Below the pieces are notes generated by a model. That model was not told where the DNA came from. It did not search any database and saw nothing but the letters and a program-made list of their open reading frames with translations. DNA of 64,000 nucleotides from Pseudo-nitzschia pungens (taxonomy: Eukaryota > Bacillariophyta > Bacillariophyceae > Bacillariales > Bacillariaceae). The DNA lies in NCBI GenBank assembly GCA_037355855.1, contig CM074768.1:1736001-1800000 (forward strand), written 5' to 3'. The position numbers and the translations under genes were made by a program. Position 1 is the first letter of the stretch. Each line of letters begins with the position of its first letter. Below, in pieces: positions 22,023-32,659 of this stretch.

Positions 22023-24102
22023 ATGCCAAACCCAAAAAACAAAGGCAAAACTGTCCAGAAAAGTAGGACTAATACCTGGAGGTCCAAGCTGCGCAGTAAA
22101 AAGAAAGATCGCTACCACGCACTCGCTAAACCACCCCCTGTGTCAATCCGGACCGCCCATGTCGTTCCCGGGACACACGGCCCAACAAAGGCCACCGTGT
22201 ATCAGCGTGTCCAGCGAGAGTCAGACGTCAAGCAAATAATGAAGATAATCGACGCCAAGGAAGTTAACGGCAAGTTACCCCGGGGTTCCGTCAGCGGCAC
22301 CCTCAGAGACGAGTCTCTCATCGGAGCAACGATTACCATAAACCAGGTTTATAGTATGCGAAAGCGTCGAAAAGCACAGCTTTTGCAGTCCCAAAAGGAA
22401 GATTCCATAGAAGAGATCAACGACACTGCTCTTCAAAGGAGAAACTTTAAACAAGAGAAAAACCAAAAAGCCGGCGTGCCTGTTTACGACCCTTACGACA
22501 GCGATAACCAAAGTATTCATTCCAAAGATTCAGTTATATTTGATTTCTCGAAATACTTCACAGTGGAGAAGACAGTGGGTAGATCCGGAGGGAGAAAATT
22601 TGGATCTACCAAACAAAGTAAAAAGGAACACGTCCTGAAGTGTAAAACGTTTGTAGATGACGTCTGCCGGTGCTGGGCGTTACTCGTCAATGAACGTGAC
22701 AATGATATGCGTCTTTGGGAATTAATCCAATTAAAGAAGCACGAGTATGGACTTCGCGATTACTATTTATCTGAATGGACTGTTCGGTCAAGAGTCTATC
22801 AAAACAACTTGACGGATGCACGCAAAGGACAGCAATCGCCCATTAAGGCCATTGAACCACTTGTCTGTCATCTGGTGAAATTTGCAAGTCGCATGGGAAA
22901 GCACGTGACACAGCGTTGTTGTATCGGTTTGGTGAACGAACTGATTGCTGGTACGGAGTACGAAGAACGAATGAAGAACTGGTACGGGAAGCATGTGATT
23001 CAACGCACGAAGGTTGGGGAAGTATTCAACGATGACGAGTTTCGTTCTTATAACGTGGGATGGGGGTGGTTGCTCGGATTCTAACGTCGTTATCCTGAGA
23101 TCACTTCGCGTTACGTTAGTAACGCTAAGCACTATCGTGTTTCTTGGGCAACCTACAGCAACCTCGACGATATGTATGACATGGTTTACACGTTGTTTGT
23201 TTCTCAGGGTTATGCTCGACAACTAGAGCGCCCACAATGGCAAGACTTGTATGGAACCAAAGTTCCCGAGTCGAGAGCAACCGGGATGAAGGTGTGCCAC
23301 GAACTCTTACACCCCGATCGAATCTTAACGATGGACAAAACTGGAGACAATGGAAACGTCTCTGACGATAACGTGCGTCAAGGTGAAAAATATATTTGTG
23401 GAAAGTGGACTTCCAGCACAACGAGCCTCGTCAACCTCCGACTCTCGATGGACTGTTCAGGGTTGGACAACGCTTTCCGGAAAGGCTGTGATAGCAGTGG
23501 TTATAATGAAGAAGGTCAAGGTGTTGGACTGGAATGAGATGTATGGATTTGACAAATTAGTGCCATGGGACGGAGACGAGAACCTATTAAGGAATTCCAA
23601 TTCCTTCCCTAAACATGAGGTATTAAGAAATTCTGGGGCTGGAAAGAGATTCCCCGGTTTAGTTTCTTGTACTTTCAATGGCATCAAAATTCCAGGACTT
23701 GTCTTCGTGACCAAGAGCGGTGGTGTCACACCAGCTATTCTTGTTACTGTGTTACGTTACTTAGATGAACTCAAAGTGTTTCCCAGAGAAGATGGACTAC
23801 CACCCCCCGGACTTTTGGTCGATGGCCACCCATCACGTGTACACCCCACGTTTCTCCAGTATATCAACAATTTGAAACCGAACTTCAAAAAGGATGACGA
23901 TGCTAATCACTATTGGAACGTTATGTTTGGTCTTCCACATGGCACTCATTTGTGGCAAGTCGGTGATCAGCCGGAGGAGAATGCTGCCTTCAAACGCCAT
24001 TCACGAATCTATAAAGAAAGAATTAGACTTCACCAACAATTACTCGGTGAAACGCCCTCCATCAAACGCCACAACATTGTTCCGATCGTCAATTACTCCT
24101 GA
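22023..24102 (+). pseudogene. pogo-like DDE transposase, one stop and one frameshift
   Basis: From ATG 22023 the frame runs to TAA at 23082-23084 but continues with similar character in the same frame (RRYPEITSRY onward), so the stop is a point mutation. Near 23400 the frame shifts by one base within KYICG. The catalytic pattern is D in MDKTGD, D in LLVDGHPSR and D in HGTHLWQVGDQPEENAAFK, resembling the DDE_1 domain of pogo/Tigger-like enzymes. A basic N-terminus with many lysines would bind DNA. The original stop (TGA after NYS) lies inside the palindrome. As it stands the enzyme cannot be made. Confidence 0.82.
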
Positions 24103-24607
24103 TGACGCTTTGTATTAAATTGTAACTGTGACACCATAATTTTATGTGCGCGCATCATGCGCGAAAAGAACGAAATAGTTTTCTACTGGGTTTCCAGTAC
24201 TGTTTGTACACGATGAAAAAGAAAACAACAGCAGCAAGCAACAACAAACAGCACTCAAATACTCAGTATCCTTAACAAAACAACAACGTCGAATCCCCGA
24301 CAGTTGATGTTCCCACACCTTTAGTTTAACTCCGATTCGAATACCTTTATACTTACATCCTGCTCGCTGAGCAGCTCCCTGTAGAACTACAAGCCTAAGA
24401 TCTAACTGACTGAGTCCTTTGGATAGTTAGAATAGATCTGATTGATCAGTTTCGATCAATCGTAGTGGTTATCTGAGACTATTGATACAACGGATCGGCA
24501 CCTCAACCGGTCTACTGCTCTTGATATCTCCAAGCTTGCCTTCGGACCTATCAGCTTGATACTACCTGTTTCAGCTACATTTTAACACTTTGCATCATCA
24601 GGAGTAA
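24089..24607. other. Palindrome between two convergent genes, opened by an LTR
   Basis: Left arm TTACTCCTGATGACGC (24092-24107) and right arm GCATCATCAGGAGTAA (24592-24607) would form a 16-bp stem with one mismatch and a TTT loop if the LTR and one CTTTG duplication were removed. It contains the transposase stop codon and covers the end of the opposite gene, so it may have served as a shared terminator (inference). Confidence 0.8.
24113..24587 (+). mobile_element. copia solo LTR
   Basis: 475 bp, TATTAAATTG...CATTTTAACA, with target duplication CTTTG (24108-24112, 24588-24592). It is diverged from the LTRs at 8430 and 19381, so it is older. No internal copia sequence accompanies it. Confidence 0.93.
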
Positions 24608-25133
24608 CTTTGTTTTCTTTAGCAGGAGCAACGATGTCTTGTTTCTTGGTTTCTGCACACAGGGTAGGTGGTGGCTTACGTCTAACTGCCAGCGCACTTT
24701 TCCGTGTGTTATAACGGGGTACCTTTCTTGACTTGTTGTCGCCTCTGAGCTTCAGGGCGGCAGCAGCCCTCTTCTGCCGATATCTTGTGTTGGCAGATAC
24801 ATACGGCGCGTCATCTTTGTTTTGGGTAGCGTTTGTCCCTTTGGAACTTGTGGGAGGAGGAGGTTTGCGCTTTGGGGGGGGTTTCATTGATAGGATACGT
24901 TGGTCTATTTCTTCAACTTCTTCGTCCTCATAGTATTTCAAGGCACCTCGTGGAATTTGTAGTGGAGGGATTGCTTCGTTAACCGCAGTCTCGAGAACTT
25001 TGATCTCTTGAGCATTGCATTCCTCTCTTAGCTTTGTTGCTCGTTTCTTTGCGTCATCTAAATCGTTACTCTCGTTGCCATCTTTGCAAGAGGAACGACC
25101 GAGGAAGTCCATTCCAAAATAGTGTAGGCTCAT
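24582..25133 (-). CDS. Accessory protein of the pogo-like transposon, 183 aa
   Basis: ATG at 25133. The protein is charged with no recognised domain: an acidic N-terminal third, a proline/lysine-rich middle (SMKPPPKRKPPPP, ~80-95) and a basic C-terminus with RYRQKRAAAALKLRGDNKSR that could bind nucleic acid. The last codons and stop now come from the solo LTR; before the insertion it would have ended a few residues later inside the palindrome. Lying within the inverted repeats, convergent to the transposase, it is probably an accessory transposition protein (inference). Confidence 0.6.
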   Translation of the reverse strand: MSLHYFGMDFLGRSSCKDGNESNDLDDAKKRATKLREECNAQEIKVLETAVNEAIPPLQIPRGALKYYEDEEVEEIDQRILSMKPPPKRKPPPPTSSKGTNATQNKDDAPYVSANTRYRQKRAAAALKLRGDNKSRKVPRYNTRKSALAVRRKPPPTLCAETKKQDIVAPAKENKVTPDDAKC

Positions 25134-25742
25134 GATGAATTGCGAACTTTATGGTACATACCTTATATTCATTATGGGATCAGCAGTACGAAACGGCGTT
25201 TTCGTCACGAAAGAAGATCATTCAGCTAATAGAAGTAAACCGCATTACTCTAAAAGGCAAAAAGATATTGGTGGTTTGAACGGCAATTGTTGACGAGCAT
25301 GACATCGGTTTGAACGGCAATCGTTGACAATCATGACGATACAAATTAACGCAACAGCTTTGCCCCAGGTTATGTTTGATTGTTAACGAGAGTAACGATC
25401 GGATTTCACCCAGGAAACCCATTTGTAATTTTGGTGAACAGCGATTCCAAGACAGGAATGGGGCTATGTGATTGGCTAATCTCAGCGCGCACCCAAAAAT
25501 ACCCAAAAGCACGGCTGGCGATCATGCTGTCACTCCAAAAACACGATAATTTGGGCGATCAGTAGTTAGTGACAAGCTTACTAAGGGGGGAAGATAGCAA
25601 CGTATACAGATATGAATATAGAGGATTGTAGAGGAGAGTAAGAGCTAAAAGAGTGTGTCTTCACTTTTGGATGGGGCTGTCGAGGTGCAGAGATATGTGC
25701 CTGCGTTTCCTTATCTGTCACCGAAATTGTTCATTTCCAAAA
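25134..25742. other. Right subterminal region of the pogo-like transposon
   Basis: No gene seen. A ~30-bp word with GGTTTGAACGGCAAT is repeated at about 25270 and 25310. The ACTAAGGGGGG word at 25578 mirrors that at 21575 and may be a transposase site. Confidence 0.5.
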
Positions 25743-25794
25743 TAATTGTTCAGTATGATTAATGACTGGTACTACTATGTTGATTATTCACCCC

Positions 25795-26078
25795 CTCCAA
25801 GATGCTAAGATCCCTGTGTAGAGGAGTGTACCAGGGATACAGGTATTAGCATCCAGTGACTGTTACAAGTAGCTAGCAGGTTTAGCTAGCAGGATTAGCA
25901 ACAGGCTTAGCAACAGGCTTATTCCAAGGTGCTATGGGGTGCTAACAGCAAAGTGGCCTGGGTCCTCGTGTAGGATTTGTACCAGTTACAGAGGCCCGGG
26001 TTTAGCACCGCTAGCACAGTGTAGCATGGTGCTACAAGGTTAAGGTTGCTACTGGAAAATGTGCTAAGGTAGTATGCT
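25795..26078 (+). repeat. Repeat R, second copy
   Basis: Diverged copy of 20871-21060 (GATGCTAAGAT, AGCAACAGGCTTAGCAACAG), indicating that the transposon inserted between or next to R repeats. Confidence 0.6.
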
Positions 26079-27130
26079 ACTACCGCGGGGTATGGTCATT
26101 GTGTACAGTATGTACCAGTTCTGGAAACCAGGCCCTGCAGCTATGGACAGTTAGCACACGAGCAGTTAGCGCGCAAGCAGTTAGCGATTAAGATACTGCG
26201 CTACGCTACAGCGCTGATACGCTACAGCGATACGCTACAGCGCTGTGTTACGATGCGATACTCCGTACAAGTCTACAGCATCCAGTACTGCTGCTATGAT
26301 AATGTACGAGACAGCGAGTCTCCTCCGTTAATACGATAGAGCTCAGCTCAGTCGCTGAGCTCACTCTTTTCTTTCTTCCGTAAAATAAGACACCATCATG
26401 CCCTCCAATATCGACCGATCTTATGTACCTCTAGGGGAGTATCCTGTAGTATCTGAGTGTATGTAATAGAACATGAACAGCATATCCTGTAGACTCACTG
26501 GTTGCCAGCACTCCGTGCTGTACTGTTGTTAATGCTGTTTGCTGTTAGCACTATCGTGTTTCACCACAGTTATTCCTACATAATTGCCGACGGGCAATAT
26601 CGCCGCAGAGCAATATCAACCTACTACTACCGCGGGGTATGGTCAATGTGTACAGTATGTACCAGTTCTGAGAGCCAGGCCCTGCAGCTAGCACATGGAC
26701 AGTTAGCGCACGAGCAGTTAGCATTTGAGTAAGCAAGCAAGCATGTTAGCACGCGAGCACATGATTGGAGCGTACGCTACTCCGTATGATATGCTACTCC
26801 GTACAAGTCTACAGAGTTACAGTACTGTTAAGATACTGTCACGAGACAGCGAGTCTTCCCCTGTTTAAATCTAATAGAGCTCAGCTCAGCTTTGAGCTCA
26901 CTCTTCTTCTCCTTCCTCTAAAATAAGAACACATCATGCCCTCCAGTATCGACCGATCTTTCGTACCTCTAGGGGAGTATCCTGTAGTATCTGAGTGTAT
27001 GTAATAGAACATGAACAGCATGTCCTGTAGACTCACGAATTGCCAGCGGCCTACGCTGTACTGTTGTTATTGCTGTTTGCTGTTATCGTGTTTCACCACA
27101 GCAATCCCTATCGGTGCTGACGAGCAATAT
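26079..27130 (+). repeat. Repeat family B, direct duplication of ~548 bp
   Basis: 26079-26626 and 26627-27130 are imperfect direct copies. Both start near ACTACCGCGGGGTATGGTCA and contain the palindrome-rich GAGCTCAGCTCAG, ATCATGCCCTCCA and TATCTGAGTGTATGTAATAG. A partial reversed copy is at 7917. No protein is supported. Confidence 0.75.
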
Positions 27131-27475
27131 GAATCTATTAAAAACATGTGACACCCAAACTATCAGGAACTTTTAACTCAGACTTGTTTCATACTCCCAA
27201 ACATACATAGGACGAGGACTATTGGCACTGGAATGGTGGAAATGTCACATGTATTGCTTCAGATAAATCATTTTGTATATTTCCTAGTAAAATGTGGCAG
27301 TACTGGAGGCAACATGCATTAAAAACATGTGGCACCCAAACTGTCAGGTACTTTGGACTCAGACTTGTTTCATACTCCCAAACATACATAGGGTGAGGTT
27401 TATTGGCAGTGGAATGGCAGAAATGTCCCATGTATTGGCTGAGATAAGTCAGTTTATGATTAATTGGTTGAGTTA
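27131..27475 (+). repeat. Satellite D, two 181-bp units
   Basis: Units contain GACTTGTTTCATACTCCCAA, ATACATAGG and GTGGCAGTACTGGAGG. The flank GTGTCTGTCCTTTTTCCG after the array is shared with the end of the array at 47835, showing the two arrays share a boundary. Confidence 0.88.
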
Positions 27476-29050
27476 CTGTTCGGATAGTGTTATTATTTTA
27501 TTAGTGTCTGTCCTTTTTCCGCTGCTCGCTTTGGAGAGCGCACGGCTTTTTTTCGCCTTTTTATCCGGCTGGCGGCCGCAAGCCCGCGCCCGCATCTCCT
27601 TCGCGGAGTATCGATTATGGTCGCAAAACAGTTAAATTAAGTAGGCCAAAAAATTCCTCGGTTCTCCATAGTTTCGAGGGTTCATTTAGATAGGCCCCCA
27701 ATGTTTTAACCAGTCGTTCTGGACCGACAGAAGTCGTCTAACTTTACCAATTGAAAATCGGAAAAGAGTAAGTTTTTCTGAAGTCGGCAATAATTTTGGG
27801 ATGTTCAGGCTAGGTCTGGTTGCCGAGATCGAAATGCCATATATTGGACATAGCGCGCACGTGCGTTTCTGATAGTGTTCTTTTCCAACATTGAGGTATA
27901 TTAACTATTAGACATAGGGTGGCGGGCTAACAAAGCTGCTAGAGAGAAAGTGTGATCGCGTTTGTGATTGCGTACAGCTGGTGTCCGGTGTGATGTTGTG
28001 ATGGCGGTGGTGTTATTGGTGGTGTTATTAGTGTTGCGTGATGCGATGATACTTTTTTTCAGACCGCCATTGTCGGTCATTCACATAGACAGCTTTCAGG
28101 CTCGCTCTATTGCGAAAACAATGAGGATAGTGTCCCTACCATAGACCCCTTGCTTTGCATCTTTGCATACGTACTCTACTGTGTATTCTACTGTACCTGT
28201 TCCTCGCTGTTCAGCTCTGTTCACTACGGCACTGGACAAAGGTAGGCTTGGGTCAATGGTACGGATCATACAACCCTACATTGCCTTTTGTGCTTGCCTT
28301 GCCCTAAGTCCACTACAGGGCAAACGCTCGCTTACCTGAGCCATCGCAGTTCCCTCCCATCCAGCCCCGCCCCGGCATCGCTACCTCTCCAATAAGGAAA
28401 CCGCCCATCCTCACACACCTTCAGCCTGATCGTTTTCCCCGCGAACACACAACCACGGCCCCCTCGCCCCACCCCCTACGCGAGGTTGGATTGCCCCCAC
28501 AGATTTCTACCGCTCCAACGTACGTACTCCTACGCACTACCACGCCGTGTTTGGGTCGACAGCACACCCACAGACTGTCGTATCTCTGGAAACCAAGAGA
28601 ATAGTCCAATGAAAATAAAGGTTTTGATAATCTTGAAAATAAGAATTATGATAATGAATTCAATTTCGCTAAACTAAGATAAAATGCATGTCTCTCGTAC
28701 AATGTCTTGTTGAAAGATAAACAGACATAAGAGATCTTTTGAATGGTCATAAAGACCCTTGTAATTGTGGACATAGGTCATTGGGTCATGGAGAACCTTG
28801 AGGTTGTAGAAACAGTGTTTGTTTCTTAATACATAAATAATAGATTGTTTCTTGTGTGTCGTAGTTTTGGGATATACGACCACACAGACCACGCAACAGG
28901 AAGCAAATGCGAAATTCCTACGTACCGTACGGTACGTAGTAAAAAATTCCTAATTGCTCAAAGCTGTCCCGGTCTTTCGTGGTTGTGCTTGTGAACAACG
29001 TACAGACACTTCAGTCCTGAGTCACTGACTCACTCCTGAGTATCAGTCAT
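27476..29050. other. Intergenic stretch without supported genes
   Basis: A GC-rich patch (27520-27610) and a palindrome TACGTACCGTACGGTACGTA (28920-28939) are visible. Short open frames lack codon or domain support. This may be host spacer. Confidence 0.5.
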
Positions 29051-29458
29051 TGAGTTATGCCCGAAAACATATTTTGCATATTTTAACGGTTTTGCGTCAA
29101 CCAAATTGAACCAAATTTATGTTTTCAGGCGACAGTTTAGTCTCTCTTATACCAAATATGCAACTTTTGAACCAAATCTAGACAGTAGTTGCACCTCGAC
29201 TGTCTAAATCTGGTTCAGCTAAAAATTTCGCAACGGAATTTCGGTGTTCCGAATCGAGCCGGCCTGCGCTAGAGGTTCGGCTAATGATTTTTTAGTTTTT
29301 TGAGATGGGATTCCATATTCCAAAATGCCCAAAAATGGGAACCAACGGATTTTGAATCATGTGTTAAGTGCGCTAAGACAGAGACGTTAAAATATGCAAA
29401 AGTGCTGAAAGTGTCAAAACGGTTAAAATATGCAAAATATGTTTTCGGGCATCACTCA
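29051..29458. mobile_element. MITE 1, 408 bp
   Basis: Terminal inverted repeats of ~40 bp begin TGAGTTATGCCCGAAAACAT on the left and TGAGTGATGCCCGAAAACAT on the right (reversed). The inside is non-coding and shares GGGATTCCATATTCCAAAA with MITE 2. No clear target duplication was found. Confidence 0.75.
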
Positions 29459-30055
29459 TTATTCAATCGTATGAATTGATCTATCTTCTCCTTGAAGTTC
29501 TGATACAATTCCGACCGTTAGACGAAGTCGGTCTTCTTAAGTAGTTTACGAATACCCCGGTAGAGCGAACCTCCAAAGCTTCTCAAGGCATCTATAGCAC
29601 ACAATTTTACAATCAGCGTAGTTCACTTGCAGGGAACCAAGCAGACTATGATCCCGGCCTTTCGTGACTGAAGGGAGGCAAATATCAAAAGGATTGATTG
29701 ATTCGGTCAAGCATGAACCTTCATGAGTGCTACCGGTACGGTACCGGTAACGGTACGCACTCCTCTAGATCCTTGGTCCGAAATTCAATTTGCATTCGAA
29801 TCCACAACTAGCGAAAATTTCCTTCTACAGGTAAGACTTACTGTACTTGTACGTTTCGTCGACTCGACTCGACTCGACTCGACTCAGAATAAAAAATAAC
29901 TACTGTAGTATGATTTAAAATTGTTATTACGCATTAGAGTAGTACTTCGTATTCAGCAGGTGTACCCGAAACTCATTGAAACGTCCCAAATCATCTTTCT
30001 CTTTGGATGAGAGAGATTGCATCCCTTAACGAATCATTGGGTGCACTTGCTTTGA
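29459..30055. other. Intergenic stretch with a CGACT microsatellite
   Basis: No gene seen. About five units of CGACT occur at 29859-29884, and a TACCGGTACGGTACCGGTA-type palindromic stretch at 29730-29755. Confidence 0.5.
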
Positions 30056-30928
30056 TTAACCAACAATTTCTTCGCAATTGCCAATGGCAATGAGTAGTTC
30101 TGCGATAGCAATGGTTTGCAGCGCCATATTGATAAGAAATGCTGTTCCACCGGTCCCAACAACTGCGAGGAGCGCCGCAGCAAGTTTGATTGCATCCCAC
30201 CAACCAAAGTCAGAAAATGAATCCTTGATAGCGGTCCACGAAAGTTCTTCGATGATCGTTTTCAAGATCTCAAATGACTTGCTGGCAAAATTACTCCCGT
30301 TCATGCTGCTAATCAGACAAATAATCTTTTGTTTTGCAGCCTTCGGAAGTCTTCTCCATAAATTCCTTGATACTTTCTTTCCGCCCGGGATTCCAGCGAC
30401 GCTAAGAATAAGACCAATGATATCGATAGCAACGTCGACGGCACAGCCGGCTTCTTGAATCCCGACTTCGGGTTCTGGCTCCGGACGCTTCTGCATGATT
30501 GCAACCTGCTCCACAATCGCATCAAGATCTTCCGCGTCGCCCATTACCAACTTGACTAACTCAAGTTCCTCTTCGGGGGTCAATCCTTCGGGTTCTTCAC
30601 TGATGGGTGAAAGTGAGGCAATGTTGGCAAAAAGAGGTTGCCCCATCTCCTTGCGCAACGGCAGAGGTGCCGCAGCTTTGGTTTCACCAGTGATCGATAG
30701 TTAGATAATTGAATATGCTGTTGTGAGTGCTTGCTTGTTTTTCCCTTTCATTGGAGAGCCAACCAGCGGACACAATTCAAGGTCGAACGGAAGGCACTGT
30801 ACCAGGCACTTACGAGGCTTCAGAGTAGATGGGGTGACATGGTTATGCCTGTTGCATACGGATGATGATGGACTGGTGAACGCATCAATGGCGTAAGGGA
30901 AGAGAATGAAGAGAGCTTGGAACTTCAT
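30056..30928 (-). CDS. Hypothetical secreted or plastid-targeted hydrophobic protein, one intron
   Basis: Exons 30928-30814 and 30675-30056 (intron 30676-30813, GTAAGT donor, CTAAC branch-like word, AAAG acceptor) join in frame to give 244 aa. This model is inferred. The N-terminus MKFQALFILFPYAIDAFTSP is a signal peptide with an A|F junction like the diatom plastid ASAFAP motif. An acidic region (EEPEGLTPEEELELVKLV) follows, then two or three hydrophobic segments (AIDIIGLILSVAGIP, KLAAALLAVVGTGGTAFLI, ALQTIAIAELLIAI). No family is recognised. MITE 2 lies ~125 bp upstream of the ATG. It could be a plastid or secretory membrane protein. Confidence 0.65.
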
Positions 30929-31052
30929 GGTTATTTTCAGATTTTGGTTTGGTTTGGTTTGGTTGGTGACCCGAAATAAATTAATGAGAACACCTGATGT
31001 TTCCCACGTGGGATGAGAGGAATCGATTTTTCCGTTTAGAATGCGGCAATAA

Positions 31053-31435
31053 TGAGTCATTCCCGAAATTGTATTACATTTAATAACGGTCGTGTCACAC
31101 ATTTAAAAATACGTTTTCGTGAGAGGATTTAGTCTCATTAAACGCAAATTTGAAAGAAAACACATTTAATTTGGCAGCAGTGAGCTCACGACTGTTCAGA
31201 TTTTTCGATTACATATTTTTCAAACGGAATCTAAAAAATCGAAAACTGATCCAAATTTTAGTCTGTCAGTCATCTATATTTTATTTTATTTCATACGGGA
31301 TTCCATATTCCAAAAGTGAGGAAAACTGGCCCCGACCGTTAGTTTCAGTGGTTCATTAAATGCAAATGGCCGTTATGGCGCGCAGATCTGGTACTTTATG
31401 CACGTAATAAAAAATATGTTTTCGGGAATGACTCA
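31053..31435. mobile_element. MITE 2, 383 bp
   Basis: Ends TGAGTCATTCCCGAAA and its inverse TTTCGGGAATGACTCA. The internal ATTCCATATTCCAAAA is shared with MITE 1. It occupies the probable promoter region of the gene at 30928. Confidence 0.72.
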
Positions 31436-32046
31436 AATATCTTCGATCCAGCACGAGTACGTTTCTTCGACTGCATCGGCGGATTCTACCGTACGGAGTT
31501 CCTAACAACTGTCCCCAACTGTCCCCAACTGTCCCCAAGTTTCCGTACCGTAGAAATAAGGATCATGGGGCGAAGAACTGGGGGACAGATGGCTTTATAT
31601 GATCAATGTATGATGTCGTATGTTCTTCTTTGACTGTGACATCTGCTGACATTTGGATGAGGAGCATCTTCCATTTATTTCTTTTTTTTTCATTGATGTT
31701 CTTCCCAATTAAGTTTTTGCTCTGTTGAAGACAGCTGCATATGTTGGCATCCGATCACAGCTGGTTCCTTAAAGAAAATCTTTGATATTGGTGCTATAAT
31801 CAATTTGTTGTATGTATGTATGTCCGAAAGCTTTGTCTACCTGGTGATGACATCTGGCGACAGATCGGAAGCTTCGTGTGTGATTTTTTTTCGGGGTATA
31901 TTCTGAGCGCTCATAAGCGTACCGTAGTAAGGATTTTGCCAACATAGCTACATTGCGTATCGGGGTTCTTGTCTTCGATTTTCACCTACCGGTATGATCT
32001 TTACCTGAGATCTTTTCTCCGAGTTATTTTAATCTTACCGCTCATA
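31436..32046. other. Intergenic stretch
   Basis: No gene is supported. A decamer CTGTCCCCAA is repeated three times at 31508-31537, and ATGT-type microsatellite occurs near 31810. Confidence 0.5.
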
Positions 32047-32277
32047 CTACGAGTCCGATAACAATTGAGACTGGGCCAGTATCCGGCCAAAGTTTCTCGA
32101 ATTTTCTACCAACGTACCACCAACGTACCACCAGCTGCCGGGGAAGGAGAACATACCTTAAATAAAAATTCTTCCATATTGGAAAAATTACTATAACCTC
32201 TTATAGTATGCTGTTTTGTTAATGGAAACACAGTATTTGAGAGCTTCACTAAACTCTCACAAAAATCACATTTTTGG
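32047..32277 (+). repeat. Left terminal inverted repeat of IS630-like element
   Basis: Matches the reverse complement of 36394-36618. It contains CCAACGTACCACCAACGTAC and GAGAGCTTCACTAAACTCT. Confidence 0.93.
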
Positions 32278-32659
32278 TGTTCGCAACTTACAAGAGTTCT
32301 TTTTACGGGCTTCGGCCGTCCTTGTTAATCTTGCTCTATCCACAACAACGATACCGGCAACGGTCCTGGGCATGGTAAACAACAGGAAAGCATCACACTT
32401 ACAGACTATTGCCACTGTCTTGGATGGGGGGGTTGATCTTGGGTCATTGGTGGAGGGAGAGCAGGGGGGAGAGCAGCAGAGGGGAGTGCTGCAACGGAGG
32501 GCACGAAATGGATCGATCGATCGATCGATCCATCGAAATAACACAGCAATCATCTTCATCCCCGGAGACCCAACAATCTACCACAGTATTCACTTCTCTT
32601 GAGATTGAAAGTACTTCCTTCGAAATCCCCTGCAATTGCACTGAAATTTCCTCCAAACC

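Larger units (their letters stand above)
21517..25769 (+). mobile_element. pogo/Tc1-like DNA transposon with two convergent genes
   Basis: Termini 21517-21543 and 25743-25769 are inverted repeats of ~27 bp (CCAGTCAATAATCATACTGA against CCAGTCATTAATCATACTGA) flanked by TA (21515-21516, 25770-25771). It encodes a plus-strand DDE transposase (broken) and a minus-strand 183-aa protein, converging on a palindrome where a copia solo LTR has inserted. Without that LTR the element is about 3.8 kb. Subterminal ACTAAGGGGGG words occur near both ends. A second, partial copy of its left end flanks the copia element. Confidence 0.88.

Noticed and set aside
28421..28609. 62-codon minus-strand frame in the quieter region
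   Set aside because: Short, no domain, no splice or targeting signals.
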